NCBI GenBank assembly: GCA_032871835.1
Contig: CM065297.1
Location: forward strand, 808,501 to 872,500
DNA from: Dipteronia dyeriana
Taxonomy: Eukaryota; Streptophyta; Magnoliopsida; Sapindales; Sapindaceae
Length of the DNA: 64,000 nt
Reading direction: 5' to 3'
A program made the translations under genes and the position numbers. Shown here piece by piece: positions 33,682 to 44,269 of this stretch. How positions within the stretch are numbered: position 1 is the stretch's first letter; each line of letters starts with the position of its first letter. The notes under the pieces were generated by a model that was not told the origin of the DNA, searched no databases, and saw only the letters and a list, made by a program, of their open reading frames with translations.

Positions 33682-34960
33682 ATTCTCAAGCCAAGAAAGC
33701 TATTTTTATGGGCTTTAGTGAAGAAGTGAAGAGATTTAGACTATAGAATTCTGAGTCAAATAAGATCATCATGAGTCGAGATGTTACCTTTGACAAATTT
33801 GCAATGTTGAAGCAGACACCTCGAGACACAGAATGAGAATCCAAATTCTCTGTGACAGGTGGAGTTTAAGACTCCTAAGAAGTCAGAAAAGGCTTCTCCG
33901 ATAGTCGATCATTCTGATGATGATCCTGATAGCCATGATGAGATATCAGTTGAGGTGGAGGATTCGACACCACTATCTGTGATCAGACAACAGCCTGAAT
34001 CCATTGCCACCAGCAGACCGAAAAGAGATTCGGAGGCATGCTCGTTACACAGACGCGGTAGCATACGTCCTTCCAGTGATTGATGATGAAGTCCCATACA
34101 CATATAGAGAAGCTATGGACTGTACGAACAATGTCAAGTGGAAGATGGCAATGGATGAGGAGATGAAATCACTTCGCCAGAATGAAACTTGAAAGCTGAC
34201 ACAACTTCCAAAGGGAAAAAGAGCTATAGGGTGCAAATGGGTCTATGCCAAGAAGAAAGGTGCTCCTAGCAAAGACAACATCAGATACAAAGCCAGACTG
34301 GTTGCGAAAGGATACGTACAGAAAGAAGGAATATACTACAATGAGGTATTCTCACCAGTTGTCAAGCATTCATCTATTCAGATCCTATTGGCTTTGGTTG
34401 CACAACTTGATCTCGAGTTAGCTCAACTCCACGTGAAGACTGCATTTCTCCATGGTACCTTGAACGAAGAAATTTATATGTCTCAGCCAGAAGGGTTCAA
34501 AGTTCTAGGATGTGAGAATTGGGCTTGCAAGCTAAACAAGTCCCTGTACAGTTTGAAGCAGTCATCGTGACAGTGGTATAAACGGTTTGACAGCTTCATG
34601 ATGACTCAGAAGTACACACGTAATCATTTTGATCACTGTGTATACTTTCGTAAACTCTAAGATGGTACATTTGTCTATTTGCTTTTATATGTGGATGATA
34701 TGCTGATAGGATTTAAGAGCAAGACGAAGATCGATAGGCTGAAGGCTCAGTTGAGCTTAGAATTCAACATAAAGGATCTTGGAGAGGCCAAGAAGATTCT
34801 TGGTATGGAGATCAAAAGGGACAGAGCAAAAGGTACCATTTGTTTGACACAGACTCAGTATTTAAAGACTGTGCTTCAGAGGTTTGGCATTGATAGCAAG
34901 TCTAAACCTGTAAGCACACTGTTGGCTCCACATTTCAAGCTAAGTGCACTAATGTCACCG
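33682..34960 (+). pseudogene. copia-1 linker and reverse transcriptase
   Basis: After the integrase C-terminus and an acidic linker (SDDDPDSHDEISVEVEDS), RT begins with EAMDCTNNVKWKMAMDEEM (34,110). It proceeds through WVYAKKKGAPSKDNIRYKAR, a DLELAQLHVKTAFLHGTLNE box (in functional elements DVKTAFLHG; here the Asp has become His) and the catalytic YVDD at about 34,690. Three stops are seen (34,190; 34,568; 34,660). The altered Asp removes one catalytic carboxylate. Confidence 0.87.
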
Positions 34961-35670
34961 ACTACTGATGATGCAAAGAGGGAAATGGATCATGTTCCTT
35001 ATGCAAATGCAGTTGGTGCCTTAATGTATGTGATGGTGTGTACCAGACCCGATATTTCACAAGCTGTAAGTATAGTGAGCCGTTACACGTACAATCCTGG
35101 TTAGGGGAACTGGCAAGCTGTGAAATGGATTTTACAGTATATCCATGGTACTGTAGATGTTGGTTTGAATTTCGAGAGAGATCGGACGATTGACAAACAT
35201 ATCGTAGGATATATTGATTCTAATTTTGCTGATGATTTAGATAAACGTCAATCTACTACTGGTTATGTGTTCACTATGGCAGGAGGACCAGTAAGTTGGA
35301 GATCAACTTTACAGTCAACAATGTCTTTGTCTACTACTGAGGCAGAGTATATGGCTGTAACAAAAGCATTCAAAGAAGCCATTTGGTTTCGTTGTTTAAT
35401 CAAGGATTTGGGCATTGTTCAGAAAAGTGTGAAGATTTTCTGTGATAGCCAGAGTGCCATTTGTTTGGCAAAGAACTAAGTCCGTCATGTTTGCACCAAG
35501 CATATAGACATACATTACCATTTTGTTCAGGAAATAGTAGATGAAGGAAACATTCTACTCCATAAAATCTGAACTACAAACAATCCTGCAGATATGTTAA
35601 CAAAGGTGGTAACAGGGATCAAGTTCCAACATTGCTTGGACTTGATCAATATCTCTCGGGCTCGTATCGC
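34961..35670 (+). pseudogene. copia-1 RNase H and pol C-terminus
   Basis: Reads GALMYVMVCTRPDISQAVSI, then after a stop at 35,102 WILQYIHGTVDVG. The RNase H core is VGYIDSNFADDLDKRQSTTG, STTEAEYMAVTKAFKEAIW (Glu) and KIFCDSQSAICLAKN (Asp). The end is KHIDIHYHFVQE, NPADMLTK and a tail to about 35,672. Confidence 0.88.
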
Positions 35671-35711
35671 CTAAGGGCTTAATGGATGCAGCATTGATTA
35701 GTGGATTCTCG

Positions 35712-35724
35712 CCAAGGTGGAGAT
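35712..35724 (+). promoter_or_regulatory. Polypurine tract of copia-1
   Basis: CCAAGGTGGAGAT immediately before the 3' LTR start at 35,725, the usual copia arrangement. Confidence 0.8.
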
Positions 35725-35979
35725 TGTTGACAAATTGGCTCAACTTCCACCTTCTATCTACCACCACCTACATTGTTGACAATGTGGAAACCAAACCACC
35801 GGCCACATTCATAGCAACCATTAACCACCAAGTTGAAAATGGGGGAGGGTTGTCTCTGCCTTTCCCCTATAAATAAAACCCTCAGCAAAGCAAGGGAAAT
35901 CAAGGCAAGTAGTAAGAAGCAATTCAGTATTCTGTGATTTCAGAGAGAGTTCTTGAGAGATGAGAGAAAAACTCTGTTT
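35725..35979 (+). mobile_element. Truncated 3' LTR of copia-1
   Basis: Matches the 5' LTR from TGTTGACAAATTGG to GAGAAAAACTCTGTTT, then switches to unrelated sequence at about 35,980. The last 135 bases of the LTR are missing. Confidence 0.85.
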
Positions 35980-36153
35980 CGTGGTAGTTGATAGATTTTT
36001 TCCCCTCACATTGCTTTGCAACAAAACATGAGATATTTATTCAAAAAGATAGCAATTGTTTTTCCTGATTAGTCACTTAGAAAGTCGAATGATTTTTAAG
36101 TACCCTGAAACAATCGACAATATGCTAGAGAGAGAAGGTAGAGAGGGAAGCTC

Positions 36154-36388
36154 TTGAAAGGGATGTTTGGGGAAATGAAAGACTTTAGAGACAATTTAGT
36201 CTCCATCTTCGTGGGTAATTTGAATCCATGTGTGGATCAAAGAGGTCTATGGGGTATCTTCAAAGCTTTTGGGCTGGGAAGAGATCTTTATCTTTCACCA
36301 AAGAACATGGCCAAGAGGTGGTGTTTTGCCTTTGTTCATTTTGCTACATTGGAAGAAGCGGGAAAGGTGGCAAGACTCACAAATGATA
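36154..36388 (+). pseudogene. LINE ORF1 N-terminus with RRM (LINE-2 fragment)
   Basis: MKGMFGEMKDFRDNLVSIFV opens an RRM: RNP2-like IFVGNL, GLWGIFKAFG, and RNP1-like RWCFAFVHF, then LEEAGKVARLTNDM before a copia LTR interrupts at 36,389. It is paralogous to the ORF1 start of the LINE at 51.5-51.77 kb (VFVCNLN, GLWGIFKIFG). RRM-bearing ORF1 proteins occur in plant L1 LINEs. The sequence from 35,980 to 36,153 is probably its 5' UTR. The rest of this LINE is not in the window. Confidence 0.72.
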
Positions 36389-36919
36389 TGTTGGAAAAAT
36401 TCTATCATGTGGGGCCACATGTATATATTAAATGTGTTATGCTATCTTTTAGTTAAATCTAAATTAAAGTGATCTGTTTAAGATTAAAGTTTTAAGACTT
36501 AAGGGTATAATTGTCATGGAATTAATGTGTATATACCATAGTGCTATTTCTAATTTGATGAGAGGCCAAATTAGAAATAGCAAAACATATAATAATATGT
36601 TTACTATATACAGGGTTATAGTCCCCAGATTACACAATCACTTTTTGGCTTCTCTAGATCCTGGTCATCAGAGAGGAGAGAACACTTTTGTGTCCTAAAG
36701 ATTGTGCTAATTTGTAAGATCTCAACTCGTTCACCGATCTTCGACAATGGATTCGGGTACGCTTCCGCTTTCTCCTATCTTCGCTTTCTCTTGAATTGAC
36801 ATGGGTTAGTATTATATATTTAGGGTTTGATTAATCATGATATAGAAACATGTTTAAGTTAATATTCAGATAATTATATGCACATGCATGTTGTTTCTTG
36901 TGTTAATCAAATAATTACA
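36389..36919 (+). mobile_element. LTR of a copia-2-family element (copia-4)
   Basis: TGTTGGAAAAATTCTATCAT to ATAATTACA. It aligns with the LTRs at 43312-43854 and 48401-48943 throughout. A degenerate PBS follows (AGTGATATCAGAGTCACCC at 36,920), then the family leader. There is no gag-pol and no second LTR. Confidence 0.85.
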
Positions 36920-37920
36920 AGTGATATCAGAGTCACCCATTATCAATTCTTGAGAATTAAGATTTAGATTTTTGGTTTTAAGAAATAAAAAAAAAATAGG
37001 GTTTTCACATTCTTTTGTGAAATCTGCTATAGTTTTGGTGTTTTGGGTTCGGTTGTTGTATGATCATGAATTTGCTTGAGTTTTCTGTTTTTTTTATAAA
37101 AAAAAAATAACTTTGAAGTTCCAAATTATTAGGTTTGCTCGGGTTGTTGGGTCTCACCACACCCGATCACATCTCCTTCAACCCATACTCATACCAGTCC
37201 CAATCCCAGCCAACCCAAACCCGGTTGCATCTCGAGTCAACGCCACCACTGTCAATGGATTTTTTGATGAGTTTCTTGCACGAAATCTGTGCAATTCACG
37301 GCGAGGAGGAGATTGTTGGTCGTTGACCACGATCGGCCCAGATCGTTCAATCCAAGACCACCTCCAGCCGCCATTTGTTTGATCGTTCGGCCAAGATCAA
37401 TCGTTGTTATCATCGTCGGTTGCTTGTGTTACCGTGCGCCGTGGTCTACTGGCAACGGCGCGGTGCCTATTGCAACTGCGGCGTATGGTGAATTAGGGTT
37501 TCAGTGTGTTTTTTACCTTGGGTCATGTTTTGGAAATTAGATATAATTGAGGGACTATTTTGTAATTTCTTGGGGTCATTGTGTGATCTTAATAAAGTTT
37601 CGGACCCAATTTATAATTGATAGAACTTATTGGGCAATTTTGTAATTATGAAACAATTTTAGGGTGAAATCATAAATAATAAAAGTTACGGGGTAATTTA
37701 GTAACTTTCTAAAGTTTTGGGTCATTTACAAATTAATGTAAATTATAAGGCAAATTTTTTATTTAAATAAAATACAGGGTCGATTTGTAATTATTGAAAC
37801 TTAAGGGACCTTTCATTATTTTTGCAATTTCATGGGCAATTTTTGTTATTTTGATAAATTATTTTATTTAGTTTTTTAAGGATCAACACCTCACAGGATG
37901 TAAAACATACAGGTAGAATT
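36920..37920 (+). mobile_element. copia-4 PBS and leader with a roughly 33-bp degenerate repeat
   Basis: After the decayed PBS comes a leader. From 37,035 it is matched by 55,179-55,880 in unit B. At 37,545-37,870 about ten loose copies of a motif such as GGGGCAATTTTGTAATT with AAA-TTT linkers follow at roughly 33-bp spacing. The related copia-2 leader has the same kind of repeat at 44,270-44,540. Open frames at 37,113-37,540 show no known domain. Confidence 0.65.
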
Positions 37921-38614
37921 GTGTTAAGTAACAACCGACAAATGCCTAATACACACTAATAAAAAATATGTGAATGGAGGTAGGAAGTAGGTGGTGAGTT
38001 CAGTCATTAGAAGCATATATGGGTGGGCGTTTAATGGATCGGTTCACTTTTCTAGTGAACCGATAATATTTGGGTTTTGAAAAAGTGAACTGATTTGATA
38101 AACTTTACGATTGTCAACCGATCAAAAACCGATTGAACTTGACCGGTTTGATTCGTTTTTTTTTTCGGTTTTAGGCCTACTGGGTTTGAATTTATGAAAT
38201 CTGGTATGGTTTGAAAAAATTTAAAAAAAAAACAAAGTTTTTTTTAAAATTTTGGGCCTGTTAAGCCGAAGATGAATAAATTATAGCATTAAACATACTA
38301 AAAAGGTGTTTTCAATAAGTTATTAACTATCCACAAAGAGATCATAAACTATCCTTGATTCTTCATACAAAAATGCACAACGGCCCTTAAATCCTTGATT
38401 GCATAGCAACCCTTGAATGAATCCTTGATTGCATAGCAACCCTTGAATGAATCCTTGATTACTCCAAACTCACTCTGAAGTTCCAAATCAATCTATACAT
38501 AACTTGAAATAATAAAAAAACTTGACGTAAATAATAATCAAAGCAAGTGTAAATGAAACTTGGAAATTCAAGTACTAAAGAAAAAGGCTTCATGATGATT
38601 GATGACAATTATTG
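37921..38614. other. Unit A flank block (matches 62728-63363 in unit B)
   Basis: A short remnant GTAACAACCGACAAATGCC joins two words that in unit B belong to opposite parts of the 1.48-kb tandem unit, which suggests a collapsed array. From about 37,975 to 38,614 the sequence follows 62,728-63,357 (GGTGGGCGTTTAATGGATCG, ATTGTCAACCGAT, ATCCTTGATTGCATAGCA, the last word repeated here). No gene. Confidence 0.7.
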
Positions 38615-38627
38615 ATCAAAATTTCCT
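38615..38627. repeat. Target-site duplication of the LINE, left copy
   Basis: ATCAAAATTTCCT. The right copy at 51768-51780 is ATCAAAGTTTCCT. The uninterrupted site in unit B (ATCAAAGTTTCCT at about 63,353) proves the insertion. Confidence 0.85.
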
Positions 38628-38786
38628 CTTTTTTTTGAGAAGCCAATTTTATTGCAAAACAAAGCAAAACAACCACCTATGCCAGAGAAAACAGAGACAG
38701 CCTCGCACAAAACAACAAACAACCCAACAACAAACGCATAAACCAGAAAAAACACAGCAAAACTACATTCAGACCCCACAGCAAGA

Positions 38787-39345
38787 CTACAAAGAGAAAA
38801 GGAAAAAGAACACGCTCAAAATTGCTTTAACAGAACCAATTAACCACCGACCCATCTCTATCAGCTCCTTCCTTAGCCAGTGCATCAGCATCAGAATTTG
38901 TCGTTCTATGATTGTATCCACACTAGAATGCCCCCTTCTAAACAAGGTGTTACGAATTTCATAAATCAGATGCATATAGTTAATGTTTCCCACATCTGGA
39001 CTGTTGATCCAAGAAACAGCTGTCATGGCATCACTACAAAAAAACAATCTGCTTTCCATTCAGCTCAGGCTTGAGAACACACAATTTGCAAGCTTTTTCT
39101 ATCGCCATTAACTCCACCGAAATAACATTCTGTCAGCCGATCCTAATCGAAAAAGAACAAAGCACATTCCCTCTTTTATCACGAAGGATTCCCCTAATTC
39201 CCGCTTGACCTAGGGACCCCCTCACGGATCCGTCAACATTAAACTTCAGCACCTCCTGGATCGAGGGAATCCATTCCTTTAATTTTGAAGCCTTCGAAAT
39301 ACTAGAATCTAAGCACCTTCCAGATATGTCAATAATCAAAATGGA
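38787..39345 (-). pseudogene. LINE-1 C-terminal RNase H
   Basis: The minus strand from 39,339 reads LKFNVDGSVRGSLGQAGIRG (first Asp) and ILRDKRGNVLCSFSIRIG. After a stop comes VISVELMAIEKACKLCVL (Glu). A frameshift in a T-run follows, then FFCSDAMTAVSWINSP (Asp) and a tail to 38,787. RVT_3-type RNase H at the C-terminus of ORF2 is standard for plant L1 elements. Confidence 0.82.
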
Positions 39346-39410
39346 AATCGTATCATTTGAACCTTTACCATAATTCTTAAACCACCATACAACTCTGAAC
39401 TTAACCAGAG

Positions 39411-39447
39411 ACCCCCCCCCCCCCCCTTACACACACACACACACACA
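39411..39447. repeat. Poly-C and (CA)n tract at the RT deletion point of LINE-1
   Basis: Sixteen C residues followed by a (AC)n run. On the minus strand, endonuclease sequence ends just before it and a pre-RNase H segment starts just after it. Confidence 0.85.
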
Positions 39448-40060
39448 TCTGAACTTTTCTCCACTTTCCACCCAAGTAAAAGAAACCCCCCTCATCGAAA
39501 TGTCAACCACCTCTGTCTGAAGAATAAAACTAGAGAAAACCTAGCCGACCACTTGTTAAAAACCCATTCACTTCTTTCTGAAGCTTGGAGAATTGTATTA
39601 AAATCTCCTCCCATAATCCACGGCAAGGCAATGGTCTTTTGAGTGTTGATTAGAAAACCCCATAGCTCTCGCCTCTCTCTTTCCGAATTCAAAGCGTATA
39701 TGTTGCAACAAACCACATCCTTCTCCAACTTGTTCAAAGTCCCTACCAAAATAATACAACATTTATTCGAAATAAAGTCTTTTATTGTGACTGCCTCTTC
39801 ATTCCATAATGTGATCAATCCCCCAGTTGATCCCTCTGCATCCACCGCGACTCCTCTTGTAAGGGCAAACCCGTCTAAACTTCGAATAATCCCACTGTCA
39901 AACATTGCTAACTTGGTTTCTTGAAGGAAGACTATTGCCAGTTTGTGATTTAAAATCACACTCTTCACTTTTCTTCTCTTCTCAACCTTACCCAAACCCC
40001 TAATATTCCACATCATTGCTAACATAAGAATAAAGAAACCCTCATACAGCAACACCAACT
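39448..40060 (-). pseudogene. LINE-1 endonuclease (APE-like, N-terminus of ORF2)
   Basis: An open stretch on the minus strand (start Met near 40,017) reads MMWNIRGLGKVEKRRKVKSV (the N motif), IVFLQETKLAMFD (catalytic Glu), VDAEGSTGGLITLWNEEA, NIYALNSERERRELWGFL and IMGGDFNTILQASERSEW (GDFN motif). This is the apurinic-endonuclease-like domain that nicks target DNA. After a stop at 39,492 the frame continues as MRGVSFTWVESGEK before the homopolymer tract. The RT that should follow is absent. Confidence 0.88.
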
Positions 40061-40115
40061 GACACAGGCTATCTCTCCTCTGTTGGCATCTCTTCCATTT
40101 CCTTCCTTGACACAT

Positions 40116-41421
40116 CCTCCATTTCTCTTCATGTCACATACCTCACTAATTCCTCTTCCTTCCCATAGAAATCGAATTCTAAAGTAGCCCATGTCTTCAG
40201 TACTTTAGATACTTCCTCTTCCAAATCCCAATTATCCCCCTTTTCTGTCTGCAGTTGATCTTTAGCAACGTTGGTTCCACTCTTCTTACGAACCTTAAAA
40301 TCTATTCCCTGTGTTACCCCCTCCTCTATTACTTTCGTTATTTCTTATTATAAGTTCCAAACCACCTTCTTATTATTTGCTTTGGTAGCCTCGTTACCGA
40401 ATTTAGAGAGAGTCACATTATTCTTTACACCTCATGTTTTCATAGGATGCTTTTTGAAAGAAAAACCAACTCGTTTACCTCTAGCTTTTCTTGTGGTCAT
40501 GTTTGCTTGTCCGTCCGTCTCCTTCATATTCCCTTCATCCGTTGGCATGAACTGTTCTTCATTAGTCTTCTCCTCCGATAATTCTTGTGAGCAGTTGTCC
40601 TCCCCCCCCCCCCCCCAGGAACTCTGATGACTCATCTCCTTGGTCTCTCAGATCAACAATCAAGTCCAATTTCCAATCGATTACCCTCTATTTTTTATTT
40701 GTCCTTTGACTACAGCTTTCACGTTTGTCCTTTGTTACCACCTCCTTCCAGAAACCCTCTCCCTTATCTGCCAGGCTTTAGACCTCCCCCTCCTCCAAAC
40801 ATAGGAGTGAGGCTTTCTGATCATCTGGATCTAAGTCACCTGAGATGCTACTCAGATAGGCCTTGTGTTGATGGGCCGATTTCTGTTTCTAGAACTTGGG
40901 CTTTATTATCTTGTTTTCTGATAGTCCACGCCTCCTAGGCCCACTTCTCCTATTATCCACTTCCCTATTATTTTCTTCTGATCTATTGTTTACTGCATTG
41001 GAACACTCTCCTTTGGACTTTTGAAAAAACAAGGTTGACCTTCCTATAATCCGAATCCGATGAACTTGTTTTCGTTACTTCCCTATTTGCCATCTTCACC
41101 TCTTTGCCTATCATCATATCACCATTGCAAGTTGTAGCTCTGTGAATAGCCCTCGTGTTCTGTACCCAACAACTCTTCCATTTTTCCAAGATTCCTCTTA
41201 CCACAACCTTTTCATTTCTAGAAATCTTGGGACTGCCTATAACAAAATTCCTGACATCCTTACTTCTTTCCTTCTTGTTTCTCACTTGACAGACCTCCTC
41301 ATTTTCCTTTCTTGACTCTTTTCCATCGATACCTTCATCAACACACTTGTCCCATCAACTTTTGATAGGGATATGTCAACGGCGTTCTTCTCTTGACATA
41401 AGTTCAAATTTGTTGTCATCT
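40116..41421 (-). pseudogene. LINE-1 ORF1, C-terminal part
   Basis: Decayed frames on the minus strand between the hAT insertion and the endonuclease. They are rich in Lys, Glu and Ser, for example MRNKKERSKDVRNFVIGSPK (from 41,285) and KETDGQANMTTRKARGKRVG (from about 40,545). No domain recognised; basic low-complexity sequence is usual for this part of ORF1. A poly-C run lies at about 40,603-40,617. Confidence 0.55.
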
Positions 41422-41464
41422 GCCTCAAGCATGGACGGAGCCAATGAAAGGCGAGTTGTCATCT

Positions 41465-41472
41465 GCCTCAAG
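41465..41472. repeat. Target-site duplication of the hAT element, left copy
   Basis: GCCTCAAG, repeated exactly at 50647-50654. Because of a 43-bp tandem duplication it also occurs at 41422-41429. Confidence 0.9.
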
Positions 41473-42538
41473 CATGGACGGAGCCAATGAAGGACAAGCA
41501 AGGCCCCTTGCCCCCACCCCCTCCTAAACTTTCACTTTTGATCAAATTTTTTAAAGTTTTTTTTATCTAATTAGAATATTTAGTTAGACTTACTTCACAC
41601 TGGTCTTTCAAACAATTGCATAAAAAACTATTAAATTAAAACAATTATACTTTGACTTTGCAAACAAAGTACAACCAGTCCCATACTCCCATTCATTTAC
41701 AAATTCACTTTACTCTTTCTCTACCCAAATCCCAATAACTAAACTATGTTTTATCATTTCTTCTCAACTTCACTCTTCTCAAATAACATAGAAATCTTCG
41801 CATCTCTTTATCCAGTCTTTCCACCAGTGGTGACTTTTCATTATTGGCATTTGGCAAACAATATTTTCTTCAAATTTGTATCTAGGTTGCAAGGCTGTTA
41901 CGTTTGTCTCAAACTCTCGGGTAAATATTTTGTACTTAAGATACATAAATACATTCTACTGATTCTATGATTTTAAAATTGAATTTTTGAGCTTTTTTCA
42001 ATCTCCTTTTTGGGTAGAAGTTAATTAAATCAATACTAAATTACTTGTTCCTAGTTTGCTCTGTTGTTTTTTTTTTCTTCTATTTTGTTTTTGTTCAGCT
42101 TTGTATGAAATGTAGCTTTGGTTTTATATTGATGCCGGGTGGGGTATGTTTTGTACTTTTGTTGGGTTGCTTTTGCTATGTTGTTTTGGCTTTTTGCTAT
42201 TATTTACCGGTTGTTTTGCCTAGTTTTGTTTATTAAATTGGCCGACAAAAGAAAATTACTCAATCTTGTTTCTTAATTCTTATTCTGTGTTAGTATAATA
42301 ATATGTGATGCATAAATTGGGTTTATAACTTGTGAGTTACAAAATTCAAGAATTACTTATTACAAATTGCATATACAAATTAGGCATTATATTGAATAAA
42401 AGTTGAGTTTATTATGTGATTGAATATGAATTTTAATACTAATTAGTTGTTTTATTGCAGAACATTTTAATTTAATTATAGATTTATTTTTAAAATTTTG
42501 TAATCAGTTTACTCATTAGACTCTATTTGGAAACAGAG

Positions 42539-43311
42539 ATGGAGAATTATTATAAAAAAAAATATCAGTGTTGCTTGCCCCTTTGGAGAAGAGTGATGGT
42601 TCTAAACAAAATAGTTCAGAATTTGATTTCTCTAGTCTTCCCACATATCCCGGTTTACGACCTCGTATATTAGATTATAGTCATGATGTTCGAGAAAAAA
42701 TTCGTAGAGCTTATTTGCAAAAGGGTCCTTGTCAACCTAAAAGGCATGAATTTCCTTTTAAGCCAGTAGGTCGAAGATTCATCCAATCTTGGTTTGATGA
42801 ATATAAAACTTGGTTAGAATATATCATTGCTAAGAACAGTGCATTTTGCCTTTATTGCTATCTCTTCAAACCAGTGAATGGTCAACAAGGGGGTGGTGAT
42901 TCATTTGTTGGGTGATTCATTTGTTGGTAAAGGTTTTTCAAATTGGAGGAAGAAAGATACGTTGACATATCATGCAGAAAAATGTAGTATCCACCAACAT
43001 TCCCGACAATGTTGTGAAGCTTTGTTAAATCAAGCGCAACATATTTAGACCATTTTTTTCTAAACATTCTGATGAATCTCGAATTCAATATCGGATTCGC
43101 TTGAATGCATCTGTTGATTGTGCTCGATTTCTTTTACGACAAGGACTTGCATTATGTGGTGATAAAGAATATGAAGAGTCAAGCAACCGTGAAAACTTTC
43201 TTGAACTTTATCGATTTCTTGCAAGCCATAACGAAAATATTAAAGATACTACTATGGAAAATGCTCCGAAAAACCTCAAATTAACATCACATGATATTCA
43301 AAAGGACATTG
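42539..43311 (+). pseudogene. hAT transposase, 5' part (TTF zinc finger and DUF4371)
   Basis: Starts MENYYKK at 42,539, with a frameshift in the A-run, then LAPLEKSDGSKQNSSEFDFS. The TTF-type zinc finger region is RRFIQSWFDEYKTWLEYI then NSAFCLYCYLFKP (about residues 75-110). A 15-bp tandem duplication (TGATTCATTTGTTGG at about 42,897-42,927) breaks the frame. DUF4371-like sequence follows: SIHQHSRQCCEAL, LNASVDCARFLLRQGLALCG and DKEYEESSNRENFLELYRFL, to HDIQKDIV, where copia-2 inserted. The other half resumes at 48,949. Confidence 0.85.
43307..43311. repeat. Target-site duplication of copia-2, left copy
   Basis: CATTG, repeated exactly at 48944-48948. Confidence 0.9.
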
Positions 43312-43854
43312 TGTTGGAAAATTCCATCATATAGGGCCACACATGTGAACATTAAATGTGTTATGATATCTTTTGGTTAAGCCTAAATTAAAGTGATCTA
43401 ATTAAGATTTAAAGTATTAAGGCTTTAGGGTATAATTGATATGGAATTAATGTGTAGATACCAGAGTGCTATTTCTACTTTTGTTGAGGGGCCGAATTAG
43501 AAATAGCCAACATATAATAATTTGATTATTATATATATTTAGGGTTATGGTCCCCAAATTATACGATACTTTTGTTTTCTTTGTATCCCCATCAACAGAG
43601 CAAAATAGAACACATTAGAGTTCATAAAGGTCGTGATAATTTGGAAGATCACAACACATTCACAAATCTCCAGCGATGGATTCAGGTACGCTTCCGCATT
43701 CTAGATTTACTTATTATCTCTTGAATTGATATGGGTTATGTTATATTGTTTAGGGTTTGATTAAGTATGTATAGAAACATGTTTAGGTTAAACATTCGGA
43801 TTATATTTTTGTGCCTAAGCATGTTATAGTATTGTGTTAATCGAAATCCTAACA
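43312..43854 (+). mobile_element. 5' LTR of copia-2
   Basis: TGTTGGAAAATTCCATCATA to CGAAATCCTAACA. It is the same length as the 3' LTR. Confidence 0.93.
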
Positions 43855-43856
43855 AT

Positions 43857-43869
43857 TGGTATCAGAGCC
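43857..43869 (+). promoter_or_regulatory. Primer-binding site of copia-2
   Basis: TGGTATCAGAGCC, two bases after the LTR end. Confidence 0.9.
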
Positions 43870-44269
43870 ACCCATAATCGATTATTGAGAATTAAGATTT
43901 GGATTTTCGGTTAAAAAAAAAAAAATTGGTTGTGTTATTCTGCTTTACGAAGAAAAAAAAAAATTGGTTCAAAGTTTTGGAAATCTGTTTTCGATTGTTT
44001 TCGTCCCCTGTCAGTGGCGCCGCAGCACTACCTACTTCGACCACGGTGCTGGTCTGTTTTCGTCCGCTGTTAGGGCCGCCGCAGCGCCACATGCGTCGCC
44101 GATCGTGTTATCTTCGATCGTGCGTTGCGAGTCGCCGATCATGCACCGCTGCTTGGCCTCTGATCATCCTCCTTGTGACGGCATTGAGGTTCAAGCGGTG
44201 GCAGCAGCGATCTAGGGTTTACAAAGCTTGTTTTTGCTCAGGCCCTTCTTTTGAAAATTTGAAATTATT

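Larger units (their letters stand above)
30429..35979 (+). mobile_element. Ty1/copia retrotransposon (copia-1, Tork/TNT1-like), 3' LTR truncated
   Basis: A 392-bp 5' LTR (30429-30820) and a 255-bp truncated 3' LTR (35725-35979) share the start TGTTGACAAATTGGCTCAAC. Between them come, in copia order, PBS, a long leader, gag, protease, integrase, RT and RNase H on the plus strand. About a dozen stops or frameshifts are visible. The element sits in an alpha-galactosidase exon. The right flank has been replaced by LINE sequence, so no TSD can be read. The Gag wording (FDGTNNFGMWQ, LLLNSLPDTYEHLTTTLLYG) is that of TNT1-like elements. Confidence 0.9.
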
